From Thiomicrorhabdus sp033238645 (GTDB lineage Bacteria > Pseudomonadota > Gammaproteobacteria > Thiomicrospirales > Thiomicrospiraceae), in assembly GCA_033238645.1 (NCBI GenBank), contig BQXR01000009.1, positions 1 to 64,000 of the forward strand: a DNA stretch of 64,000 bases, in the 5' to 3' direction. The stretch's first letter is position 1. Each line of letters opens with the position of its first letter. Below are positions 8,097 to 16,922 of this stretch, piece by piece. The translations under genes were made by a program, and so were the position numbers. The notes beneath the pieces are model-generated. The model was not told the DNA's origin and ran no database searches. It saw only the letters and a program-made list of their open reading frames with translations.

Positions 8097-9452
8097 ATGC
8101 CTGTATACGCCCTTGTGGATGGTAACTCTTTCTATGCTTCCTGCCAGATCGCATTTAATCCTGCATTAAAAAATCGTCCTGTGGTCGTGCTGTCTAATAA
8201 TGATGGCTGCGTGGTGGCGGCGAATGATCTGGCTAAAAATATCAATCAGCAGATCCAAAAACCTTTTGGGCAGGGGGGGTACAAGTCTACGACACAGAAT
8301 AGCATTATGTTTCAACCCTACTTTAAGGTAGCCCCCCTGCTCAAAAAAAATAACGCGGTTATTTTTAGCTCTAACTACGAGCTCTATGGCGATATGAGCC
8401 AACGAATGCACCGAATTACGGCAGAATTTGCAGCAAAACAGGAGATTTACTCAATTGATGAAAGCTTCTTAGATTTTTCGAATATGCCACATCATGATTT
8501 AACCGAACATGCTCAAAAGTTAAAAAAACGCGTTCATCAATGGATTGGTATCCCTGTTGCCGTCGGCATTGGCTCAACCAAAACCTTAGCCAAGCTCGCC
8601 AATCACCTAGCTAAAAAAAAGCCTGAACTGAATGGCGTTTTAGACCTCACCAGCCTTTCGGACAGCAGCAAAGACACACTCTTTAAACAGATAAAAGTAG
8701 GTTCTATTTGGGGGGTTGGTAAACAGCTTGCACAACAACTGAATCATCAAAATATTCTAACTGCCTTTGATCTAAAATACTGCCATTCAACAACCATACA
8801 CCAGCAGTTTTCGGTCAATGTTGAGCGTATCGTTCTCGAACTCAATGGCCAAGCCTGCTTAAAACTTGAAGATCATCTAATCAAGGATGCACCAAATAAG
8901 CAGCAGATACTCTCTTCACGCTCTTTTGGACAGCTGATTGAGGAGTTTGATGAGATGCGCCAAGCGGTAACATCCTATACTGCCGTAGCGGCAGAGAAGT
9001 TGCGTAAACAGCAGTCACTTTGTAAAACATTAACGGTCGCCATCACCACCCCTCCATTTCGAGAGAATATCCAGCAATATAGCAATCAGATCAGTGTACC
9101 TTTAATCTACCCAACAGATAATACCCTACTGCTATCCAAAATCGCTATACACGCTTTAAAGCAGATATGGCAGCCCAAATTTCAGTACTTAAAAGCCAGT
9201 ATTACGCTCTCACAACTATCAGAAAGAGGAGCCTTACAAATTGATTTGTTTGCACCCAATCCGCAGTTTTCAGGTAGCCCAAAGTCAGACAAACTCATGC
9301 AGGTATTAGATCAAATAAATAAAAAGCTGGGCAAGGGAGCGATACAAGTAGCAAGTAGTGGCTTAGAACACCCCACATGGCAGATGAATAGAAATCTCAT
9401 GTCGCCTAGGTACACCACTCGCTGGAACGAGCTACAGGTTGTAAAATCGTAA
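8097..9452 (+). CDS. umuC: DNA polymerase V catalytic subunit UmuC (Y family)
   Basis: Error-prone translesion polymerase. Active-site carboxylates are visible in ALVDGNSFYASC and SIDESFLDF; the finger motif SSNYELYGDMS and the helix-hairpin-helix region GIGSTKTLAKLANHLAKK follow. Total length of 451 is slightly above the usual 420. The excess lies after AAND LAK: about 18 extra residues (INQQIQKPFGQGGYKSTT region) before the conserved PYFK. That stretch is encoded by DNA with two inverted copies of the C-tract repeat (8264-8280 and 8332-8350). The reading frame stays open, so the enzyme may be functional; the G7 tract is a potential slippage site. Confidence 0.92.
   Translation: MPVYALVDGNSFYASCQIAFNPALKNRPVVVLSNNDGCVVAANDLAKNINQQIQKPFGQGGYKSTTQNSIMFQPYFKVAPLLKKNNAVIFSSNYELYGDMSQRMHRITAEFAAKQEIYSIDESFLDFSNMPHHDLTEHAQKLKKRVHQWIGIPVAVGIGSTKTLAKLANHLAKKKPELNGVLDLTSLSDSSKDTLFKQIKVGSIWGVGKQLAQQLNHQNILTAFDLKYCHSTTIHQQFSVNVERIVLELNGQACLKLEDHLIKDAPNKQQILSSRSFGQLIEEFDEMRQAVTSYTAVAAEKLRKQQSLCKTLTVAITTPPFRENIQQYSNQISVPLIYPTDNTLLLSKIAIHALKQIWQPKFQYLKASITLSQLSERGALQIDLFAPNPQFSGSPKSDKLMQVLDQINKKLGKGAIQVASSGLEHPTWQMNRNLMSPRYTTRWNELQVVKS
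8264..8280 (-). repeat. C-tract repeat copy 3, inside umuC
   Basis: TTTTGGGCAG plus G7, reverse orientation. It forms an inverted pair with the copy at 8332, arms of about 15 bases with one mismatch and a loop of about 50 bases. Confidence 0.75.
8332..8350 (+). repeat. C-tract repeat copy 4, inside umuC
   Basis: C6 then TGCTCAAAA. Within the coding sequence it encodes APLLKK, just after the conserved PYFKV. Confidence 0.75.
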
Positions 9453-9489
9453 CAGTCACACTAGCTTTAAACAGTGATAGACATAGAAC

Positions 9490-10005
9490 TTAAAGTGACA
9501 TCTCTTCAGAAACTTGTTCCACCCAGTTTTGTATACGTTCGGCAGAAGCCTCTGGCTGTTGGTCTTCATCTAGTGCTAAGCCAACAAAAAACTCTCCACC
9601 TTCAACTTCCGCTTTAGAGGATTGGTACAGAAAACCTTCTGTTGGAAAGTAACCCACTGGTTCGCCTCCATTCCTTAACACCACATCATGCATTAACCCC
9701 ATGGCATCTAAAAAAAACTCACCATATTCAAGCTGGTCACCTAAACCAAAAAAGGCTACCTGCTTACCGCTAAAATTAGCCGCTTTAAAATCAGGCCAAA
9801 AGTCTTCCCAATTGCTCTGTAGCTCACCACAGTACCAAGTAGGCTGCCCTAGAATAAGTTTATCGTAAGCCTCAATATCACGTGTGGTCGCATTAACCAC
9901 ATCATGTAAATCAACATTTGACTCACCTAATAAGCCTTGAATCACTTCTGCTGCTCTCTCGGTATTTCCTGTATCAGAGCCATAAAAAAGTCCAATTTTA
10001 CTCAC
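9490..10005 (-). CDS. fldA: Flavodoxin, long-chain type
   Basis: FMN-binding low-potential electron carrier. The phosphate-binding loop GSDTGNTE follows the first strand; later FMN-contact loops are PTWYCGELQSNWEDF and GLGDQLEYGEFF. The length (171-178 residues) and the long insertion mark it as the long-chain type. I prefer the GTG at 10003-10005 because GAGAGGA lies seven bases upstream and the product then begins VSKIGLFYGS like its relatives; an ATG 21 bases upstream lacks a ribosome site. It converges with umuC and diverges from the spermidine-synthase-like gene. Confidence 0.9.
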   Translation of the reverse strand: MSKIGLFYGSDTGNTERAAEVIQGLLGESNVDLHDVVNATTRDIEAYDKLILGQPTWYCGELQSNWEDFWPDFKAANFSGKQVAFFGLGDQLEYGEFFLDAMGLMHDVVLRNGGEPVGYFPTEGFLYQSSKAEVEGGEFFVGLALDEDQQPEASAERIQNWVEQVSEEMSL

Positions 10006-10127
10006 CTTAATCCTCTCTCTTTGCATAGCAACTTTAATTCTTCTGCTATAATTTACCGCTTAATTCATGATAAGACTACACTCTCTTTTGCCGTAGTAGA
10101 AATTTAACCCTTTATCCAGGAGAAAAT

Positions 10128-12446
10128 GTGACTAAACTTGCAGGCTTAACCTTTCTTTTTGCGGGGAGCTCTACACTTATTTACCAAATAAGTTGGTTAC
10201 GGTTGCTCAACACGACTTTGAGCTCTACAACCACTACAACGGTTCTTATTTTAACTTCTTTGTTGGGCGGATTGGTATTTGGAAGCCTTATAGCACAATG
10301 GCGTTTACGCAATGGACAAAATGGGTTAACAGGACTTGTGATCTCTCAAATAATTGTTGCCATCAGTGCACTATTATTACTACCGCTTTTTATCTCTCCT
10401 GACCCCATCGTCTCACGCTTACCTGATCACAATATTGAATCCATTTTTGGTTTTATCAGCCTATTTTTAATATTACTGATTCCAGCAACCGCAATGGGCA
10501 TGAGTTTTCCGTTTTTCACTACTTGGTTTGCAGAGGTTAAGCAACAAAATAGTCAAGTGATTAGCTCGTTATACGCATTATTTACATTGGGAGGAGCAAT
10601 AGGTGTTTTATTAACGGGCTTTTACCTTATCCCTAACTTTGGCTTAGATGGAGCTATTTATTTTGCCGCAGCCTTGAATATTTTGGCGGTATTATTGATA
10701 TTATTGATTCGCACTAAAGTACCGACACTCTTTTCAAAGTCGGTCACGACTGAAAGTATTAAACAACCTTGGCGATTCTCTGCCCTGTTAATTGTTTTAG
10801 CCACATGCAGTTTTGCACTCATAGGCACAGAAATTATTTGGACTCGCTATTTAAGCCTCTATACAGGTACCACTCTCTATGGTTATACCGCTATTGCAGC
10901 CCTTATATTAACAGGTCTAGCAATAGGATCAGTGCTTATGCAACACTGGCAAAATAAAAATAACATCGGGTTCAAGCATCTATTTTGGCTATTGATCACA
11001 CTATTTCTTGCTTTGATTTTAACTAAATCAATATTAAGTTACCTGCCCTTTATTTATAGTAAAACTAACTATCTAGGGGAACTGTTAAATACAACAGATG
11101 CCTTCTATTTTGGACTCCTATTACTGCCTGCTACTTTATTATTTGGCGCCATTTTTCCATTAGCCTTGGCATTATATTGTCTTGATATCAAAGGCATACG
11201 TAGTAATTTTGGTTTTGCTTTTTCCGTCAAAATACTAGCTGCTATTATTAGTACTATCGCCACCTATACCTGGCTTATACCCACAATAGGCAGTAATAAT
11301 TCACTCATTATTTTTGCTTGTGCACCATTGGTTTCAGCTTTATTTATGCTGCCTCAGTTCAAGAGTTCAAAGCATAACTTACTAAGTTACATCCCTATTT
11401 TAGCATTATTTATATTGCCATTCCTTACGCCCAACCTAAGCTTCAAGGATACATTTAACCAAAACTTCTATCGTCATCAGATGAACAAAGTCCCTGACGA
11501 CTATTACTATTTAGCTGAAGCGGATTCAGGCATCATTAGCTTAGTCGATTATGACAATAGCCGAGTATACCTACAACTAAATGGACTCACCAAATCTTCA
11601 GCCTTGGCGAGCTCGCTCTACAAGGGATCTATTTCAGAATCCTTAACAGGTGCTCTACCCTTTTTACTACAAGAAAACCCAACCAATGCTTTTGTCATTG
11701 GTTTTAAAACGGGCACGACCACTCGAATACTCGCTAACAGCGACCTTGATTTTGTCAAAACAATTGAAATGGATCAACAAGTAGTTAAAGGTATGCTGTT
11801 ATTTGGTTTACGTAATTTTCCGTTTTTAGAGATGGGGCTTGCTGAGGTGGAATATGGTGATGCTCGTGTTAACCTAAAAAAAGACCCAGACCTCTATAGC
11901 ATTATTACATCTCAACCCTCCCACGCTTGGTTATCAGGTGCAAATGCCTTCTATAGCAAAGAGTTTTTTGAACTGGTTAAATCACGTCTAAAGGAAGATG
12001 GTATCTTTGCACACACTTTTAGTCTGCTTTATATAGATACTCAACTCTTCAAATCTATTCTCAATACTTTTTATTCAGTATTTCCGAAAGGAGCCATCTT
12101 TAGTGACCTTGAAACTGGAGAGCTGATACTGTTAGGAGGAAACAACACTTTGGTAATGGATTATGAACGAAGCAAATCTTACTATGACAACCAAGAGATC
12201 GCTAATATCTTACATTTTGGTGGACTAAGAAATATATCCATGCTGCCTAACTACTATCTTTTCTCTAGCGAAACCGCCAAAGAAGCATCAGCAGGTGCTG
12301 AGATAATTACCGACACCAATCTTTTAGTTGAAACCCATACATATAAACCATGGGAAGACCTCCCCAAAGGAAAAAAAGATCCATATCAATTGCTTAAGCA
12401 ATATGTTCAACAAAAAGCTAATAACACTCTGATAGGAAAAGATTAA
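10128..12446 (+). CDS. Membrane-fused spermidine synthase-like protein
   Basis: A 772-residue fusion. Roughly the first 430 residues form about 12-14 transmembrane helices (several with GxxxG-type faces), as in the fused MFS/spermidine synthase family. The C-terminal half resembles the Rossmann fold of polyamine synthases: AFVIGFKTGTTTRIL replaces the usual glycine-rich SAM loop and IEMDQQVV supplies the acidic residue after strand 2. The start is GTG with AGGAG six bases upstream. The loop GFKTGTTT lacks the tight GGGDG of true spermidine synthases, so the substrate may not be putrescine. It might act in polyamine synthesis or export; the family name is secure, the reaction is not. Confidence 0.8.
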   Translation: MTKLAGLTFLFAGSSTLIYQISWLRLLNTTLSSTTTTTVLILTSLLGGLVFGSLIAQWRLRNGQNGLTGLVISQIIVAISALLLLPLFISPDPIVSRLPDHNIESIFGFISLFLILLIPATAMGMSFPFFTTWFAEVKQQNSQVISSLYALFTLGGAIGVLLTGFYLIPNFGLDGAIYFAAALNILAVLLILLIRTKVPTLFSKSVTTESIKQPWRFSALLIVLATCSFALIGTEIIWTRYLSLYTGTTLYGYTAIAALILTGLAIGSVLMQHWQNKNNIGFKHLFWLLITLFLALILTKSILSYLPFIYSKTNYLGELLNTTDAFYFGLLLLPATLLFGAIFPLALALYCLDIKGIRSNFGFAFSVKILAAIISTIATYTWLIPTIGSNNSLIIFACAPLVSALFMLPQFKSSKHNLLSYIPILALFILPFLTPNLSFKDTFNQNFYRHQMNKVPDDYYYLAEADSGIISLVDYDNSRVYLQLNGLTKSSALASSLYKGSISESLTGALPFLLQENPTNAFVIGFKTGTTTRILANSDLDFVKTIEMDQQVVKGMLLFGLRNFPFLEMGLAEVEYGDARVNLKKDPDLYSIITSQPSHAWLSGANAFYSKEFFELVKSRLKEDGIFAHTFSLLYIDTQLFKSILNTFYSVFPKGAIFSDLETGELILLGGNNTLVMDYERSKSYYDNQEIANILHFGGLRNISMLPNYYLFSSETAKEASAGAEIITDTNLLVETHTYKPWEDLPKGKKDPYQLLKQYVQQKANNTLIGKD

Positions 12447-12633
12447 TTCTATAAAAGGCTATTTAATCGCACCTAACAAGCTATTTGACTAAATGACTAA
12501 CGCTTGGATCAGCTTTTTTCACGAAAAAACACTAGCTCATCTCTAAATTAGATATATATGTTATTTATTATTATTTTATTTAACACACTATCTTCGGTAG
12601 AGTTTGCAGGATTATAAAATTAAAGGGTATTTC

Positions 12634-13815
12634 GTGATCTATACAATTTATCACTCACGTGAATCATGGAGAAAGCCAGCCGCACTTAGCCTCATATTGC
12701 TTTTAATCGCATCAATGCTGTCAATTTCTACTGAAACGGCACAAGTGCTACTCATAGGGATATTAATCGGTTTTGTTTTTATCCATTTTGGGTTTGGATT
12801 TGCAGGTAACTGGCGCCACTTCTTTGAAGAAAAACATAGTGCAGGCATTAGAGGCCATTTTTGGTTACTCGCTTTAGGAAGCCTACTTTTTTTTCCTGCG
12901 TTATCCCTATTACCTAATCTTGGCTTCTCAGTCTATGGAGCGATCCGACCTTTAGGAATAAACGTTATTATTGGTGCATTCATGTTTGGTATAGGTATGG
13001 CATTACTGGGAAACTGCTCTTCAGGTGCATTACGTCTACTAGGTGAATTTAAATTACGCTACTACTGGGTATTTTTTTGCATGATTGCAGGTGGTACTTT
13101 TGCAGCATCACAATTTGAATTATGGTTGACCCTCTCTCAATGGGCTGTATTTTCTTTTGCCACCGACTTAGCGTGGCAACAAGGACTGATTATCAATCTA
13201 GCTATAATATTTACCCTATATCTAATTTTTATTAAAACAGAACGCCACCACCATGGCGAAGTTGTGCCACTGCTTGATCGAAATAATAAAAGCTACACTT
13301 GGGGTGTAGCGCCTGTTATATGGGCTGCAACCCTACTTGCTTTGCTAAATTTAGCAATTCTGCTTCTATCAGGTAACTCTTGGGCAGTAAGTTGGATATT
13401 TCCTAAACTTGGTATTGTTCTAATTGATCAATTAGGCTTGGCAATTGATTGGGATTTTTGGGAGTTCACAGCAATGAATGAGGAGGGGTTAATGAAACCA
13501 CTCTCTGAGGATTCTATTATTTTAACAAGTTTTGGTTTCTTTCTTGGCATTGCTATTTATCATGTAATTAGTATTTTAACCAACAGCCCGACAAAAAACC
13601 GAAGAACAAAATTACACCCTTTTAACATTAAGATACTAATAAAATCCACTTTTTCAGGTTTGATCATGGGCTACGGCGCTGTCATTGCATATGGTTGCAA
13701 CATAGGTGGATTCTTCAGTGCGATTATTTCTGGTAGTATCCATGGTTGGGCTTGGTTTGCCAGCGCATTTATTGGTATGGGATTAACCTTAGCCATAACT
13801 AATCGACGAAGATAA
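12634..13815 (+). CDS. YeeE/YedE (TsuA-like) sulfur-compound transporter
   Basis: Integral membrane protein of about 10 helices in the YeeE/YedE family, which imports thiosulfate or related sulfur compounds. Two family cysteines sit in conserved contexts: GNCSSGALRLLGE in the N-terminal half and AYGCNIGGFFSAIISGS near the C-terminus, matching the thiosulfate-relay cysteines of TsuA. I chose the GTG at 12634, preceded by AAAGGG; an upstream TTG at 12604 is possible but lacks a ribosome site. No tusA-type partner is recognisable downstream, only a 36-codon frame. Confidence 0.85.
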   Translation: MIYTIYHSRESWRKPAALSLILLLIASMLSISTETAQVLLIGILIGFVFIHFGFGFAGNWRHFFEEKHSAGIRGHFWLLALGSLLFFPALSLLPNLGFSVYGAIRPLGINVIIGAFMFGIGMALLGNCSSGALRLLGEFKLRYYWVFFCMIAGGTFAASQFELWLTLSQWAVFSFATDLAWQQGLIINLAIIFTLYLIFIKTERHHHGEVVPLLDRNNKSYTWGVAPVIWAATLLALLNLAILLLSGNSWAVSWIFPKLGIVLIDQLGLAIDWDFWEFTAMNEEGLMKPLSEDSIILTSFGFFLGIAIYHVISILTNSPTKNRRTKLHPFNIKILIKSTFSGLIMGYGAVIAYGCNIGGFFSAIISGSIHGWAWFASAFIGMGLTLAITNRRR

Positions 13816-14184
13816 TACAGAGGGGACTTTAATGCCTATAATCAGGCTAAAACAAACTAATGTACTATTGATCACAGTGAGCGGTTTACTAAGCAGCAGA
13901 GCTCCATCAATAGAATTGAGTATTTTGACCCCACTAGAATAAGTTAAAAAAGAAGAATCAAGCCAAATGGTATTTATAAAAGACTTAATAGAACTTCAAA
14001 AGACAATCTCAGCTCTTTTTTAAAGAGCATGAAAATCACGATTTAACAACGGGGACTCAAATAAAACCATTAAATCATTGGCTATCAAGAAAGTAACCAG
14101 GTTATTTAGAGTCATCCGTAAATATGACCAAAATAAAAAGTAATCCATATATAGACTTTGCTTTCACAGTTTAGCCAGTAAGGA
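13816..14184. other. Gene-poor stretch with a possible 36-codon frame
   Basis: A short plus-strand frame runs 13831-13941, ATG preceded by GAGGGGAC, giving a 36-residue product starting MPIIRLKQTN. It resembles nothing I know and may be a decayed remnant. From about 14116 the sequence (CCGTAAATATGACC and after) matches the 3' flank of the second 11-heme gene at about 16923, so it belongs to that duplication. Nothing else is visible. Confidence 0.5.
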
Positions 14185-16482
14185 CTACTGAGGATTTCTA
14201 CAAGTCTGATTCATCCATCCAGGACCACAACCACCACCACAATCTGATGAGCTCCACTGCCCACTTGGCTGCCAGTTGATCCCTCCTGAGTTACCGCCTA
14301 AATATGCTTTTTGATAATATGGTGCTGCATTACAGGGCTCTACTCCAGCACAACTTGCGGCTTCAGGATCATTTGTGATATCTGCTAACAATGCCTTATT
14401 TCGCCAACCATGTGGAACCGCAACGTGACACCAAGTACATCTCAATCTGGATCCTATTCTGGTAACATGCTCTCTATGTAGATTGATTCTTGACCCCCCT
14501 GAATATCCACTTTGTTGAGCTGTCCCATTCGTTGTAGAATATTGATCCACATTATGACAACGGAAACAGAGTTGACTACTATCAGCAGGTGTTAATGAAT
14601 GATCCCACTCGCCTTTTAATATAAATGGTTTATCTGAGCCATGCGGGCCCCAAGCACCATCAGCAGTTGGCTCTACTGTATAGGTCGATGAGTCTCCGTC
14701 AATATAAGGCGTATTACTTCCATGACAATCTGAACAATACATTGTTTGATTACCGGTTTTTTCTACGCCATCATTTTGCCATGGGGCATTAAATAAAGCT
14801 GGATTCATTCCCCCTCGTTCACTTACCGTACGCCCTGTACTATCCATAACAGGATGCCATGACCGATGATTTGCTGCTGAACCAGAGGTACCCTGATTCT
14901 CTCCTATATCTCCTACAGGCGCCTGAAACTCCATCGCTTGATTGGTATAGGTTGTTACACCGTTATGCCCCAAAGACTGACTTAATACCGGTGGAGGTGT
15001 TAGTCCATAGGCATAATTTGAGTGACATTTTAAACAAATCTGATATTCACGCGTTACATGTGTAGAGGCCTTAGCGGTTGAAGCTCCTACCCCCGCATAA
15101 CCACTCTTAATATCAAAACTAACAGGGTTAGATCCAAAAGAAGCACTTCCGTATACTGGCTCTACCCCCCAAGTACCTGCTAAGGCACCTGATGCAATAT
15201 TGGTATGCATTACATTTGGCGTATTATGATCATGATGTGCGCCAGAATCGGGGACAGTCGGATCTGCATTAAATGTATTGTTTTTAATAATTCGATGCGG
15301 GTTGTGACAGTCTGTACACTCAGCATGCCTCATCCCTACCCCAATATTGGCTTGGTCTTCCATAAAGTCTGCACTGGTGATTCTATGTAGTTCTTCGACT
15401 TGCCCCTGTTGAGAGGTGGTAACTGGCTTGGTATAGGCTCGTGAAAACTCGCCCTTAAGATTAGGGACATTGCTTACATTTGTTAAAATACTTTCACCTA
15501 AACTGCTATGACATTGATAACAGGTCTGCTCTTGTGCAGCAATACCACCATCCTTAACCCCTGAGACTAATCCACCATCGGTTCCTTCTCTAAGCAACAT
15601 GCGTGCACCTGCAACAGTATGCGTATCATGACAGTTTAAACAGGCCGCTTGCCATACTTGTATTCCTGCTGCGAATTCACGGGTGTCTGATGCGGTTGAT
15701 GTATATATTTCATCAGCAACTAATGGGTTACTGTGTGCTGAAGTAGACCAGCCTTTTTTCTCATGACAGGCGATACAGACAATATCTTGCGACTCGGTAA
15801 AGGTACCAGCCGTTGGATTTGAGGTATTTTGGGTTCGGTTTAAACGTAAGAATTTCTCTTTAGGAATATGGGGATCATGACATGAAATACACTGAACTTT
15901 ACCGTTCTCTAATGGCACTATTGGATTTGAGACACCTGGCACACGATTACCTAAATGTGCTTCTGCATTAGGGTCTCGTAGTTCACTATCTGCTGTTGCC
16001 AGAGCACTATCGAAGGTAAATGAAATCGGATGATCATTGGTGAGGTTCGTGCCTAAGTTTCGAGTAAAACCAGTATTTTCACCTGTTCCTGACTGCATAG
16101 TGCCATCACCATCAGTGCCTTGCATACCAAATGCAGCATTTAGGACACCGTAGGCATAATTTACATTTCCAATAACCAGAGCACCATCGTGACAAGATAG
16201 ACACATTCTTGAACTGCCACTGGGCTTACCTGTATCGACGGCATTTATAGAGGGTGAGGTATATTCAGAATAAACTGCGGTGTCTGAAAGCGTTCTGTTC
16301 CACAAAGGGGCACTTGCTTCACCCGTATTAACGGTACCGGCATGAGGGGTATGACAAAAGACACAGACTCGTGATTCTGTTGTGGCTTTTAAGGTGCCTG
16401 GGCCAGACGCGGATAGGTTATGCTTGGTATTGACAATATCTGTAACTGGCAGACCGTATGCATTTGACAGAGTCAAGCTACA
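14116..16482 (-). repeat. Duplication unit, copy 1 (about 2.37 kb)
   Basis: Covers the 3' flank and nearly all of the 11-heme gene; matches 16923-19278. The central 2 kb are essentially identical, while both ends are diverged. Confidence 0.85.
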
Positions 16483-16533
16483 AAGAATTAGTGTAGATAC
16501 TAAAGAAACTAGATGACGTTTGTATTGAGCCAT
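14185..16533 (-). CDS. 11-heme c-type cytochrome, copy 1
   Basis: Secreted multiheme cytochrome of 782 residues with a signal peptide (cleavage near SNAYG-LPV) and eleven CxxCH sites, the first at residues 57-61 and the last in CTWCHVAVPHGW. Many follow the doubled-CxxCH pattern CHxPH, where the second His is probably an axial ligand. The N-terminal third resembles the tetraheme cytochrome of this cluster (TKHNLS, CVFCHTPHAG, NDHPISF). The C-terminus has a separate Cys-rich tail without heme sites: CAGVEPC, then SDCGGGCGPGW and a final Cys. It differs from copy 2 only at the two ends and in two substitutions. Preceded by GGAGGGG. Likely an outward electron carrier or terminal reductase; no substrate motif is visible. 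Confidence 0.93.
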   Translation of the reverse strand: MAQYKRHLVSLVSTLILCSLTLSNAYGLPVTDIVNTKHNLSASGPGTLKATTESRVCVFCHTPHAGTVNTGEASAPLWNRTLSDTAVYSEYTSPSINAVDTGKPSGSSRMCLSCHDGALVIGNVNYAYGVLNAAFGMQGTDGDGTMQSGTGENTGFTRNLGTNLTNDHPISFTFDSALATADSELRDPNAEAHLGNRVPGVSNPIVPLENGKVQCISCHDPHIPKEKFLRLNRTQNTSNPTAGTFTESQDIVCIACHEKKGWSTSAHSNPLVADEIYTSTASDTREFAAGIQVWQAACLNCHDTHTVAGARMLLREGTDGGLVSGVKDGGIAAQEQTCYQCHSSLGESILTNVSNVPNLKGEFSRAYTKPVTTSQQGQVEELHRITSADFMEDQANIGVGMRHAECTDCHNPHRIIKNNTFNADPTVPDSGAHHDHNTPNVMHTNIASGALAGTWGVEPVYGSASFGSNPVSFDIKSGYAGVGASTAKASTHVTREYQICLKCHSNYAYGLTPPPVLSQSLGHNGVTTYTNQAMEFQAPVGDIGENQGTSGSAANHRSWHPVMDSTGRTVSERGGMNPALFNAPWQNDGVEKTGNQTMYCSDCHGSNTPYIDGDSSTYTVEPTADGAWGPHGSDKPFILKGEWDHSLTPADSSQLCFRCHNVDQYSTTNGTAQQSGYSGGSRINLHREHVTRIGSRLRCTWCHVAVPHGWRNKALLADITNDPEAASCAGVEPCNAAPYYQKAYLGGNSGGINWQPSGQWSSSDCGGGCGPGWMNQTCRNPQ

Positions 16534-16781
16534 AACAAGTACCCCTCCTTTCCCTAAGCTTATAGAATACCTACACTATTAAGTTAAGGCAATTTTGGGT
16601 CGAGATGACCGTTTATAAACGCTAAAAAACTATTTATAGTAAGGATTATAACAACTAGAGATATTATCAGTAAATACAGAAAAGAACTTACTTAAATTAA
16701 TTACCCTTCAAAATCGTCGTGTAAGCAGGCTTTAGAGAGGATTTATTTTTTGCATGACGGGCTACGTAATCTTGGTCAAGC

Positions 16782-16800
16782 AAAATGGACATGCCATTTT
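16782..16800. promoter_or_regulatory. Palindrome AAAATGG-N5-CCATTTT
   Basis: Perfect 7-bp arms with a 5-base centre, about 250 bp upstream of 11-heme copy 1. A related palindrome lies at 16879-16893. Could be an operator pair; could also be small hairpins. Confidence 0.35.
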
Positions 16801-16878
16801 TCACAACTTATACGCAACTGAAGATAGACTACCGTTTGCTGTCATAGTTTAATAATCTCGCATACTTTGATAACCTGG

Positions 16879-16893
16879 AATGGCAATACCATT
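16879..16893. promoter_or_regulatory. Palindrome AATGG-N5-CCATT
   Basis: Perfect 5-bp arms sharing the half-site with the palindrome at 16782. Role unproven. Confidence 0.3.
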
Positions 16894-16922
16894 TTGTACA
16901 CAAAGACTAATTATCTCCCCCC

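Noticed and set aside
14859..15390. Plus-strand open frames inside the 11-heme genes (also at 17664-18195)
   Set aside because: They are antisense shadows repeated identically in both copies and look like no protein.
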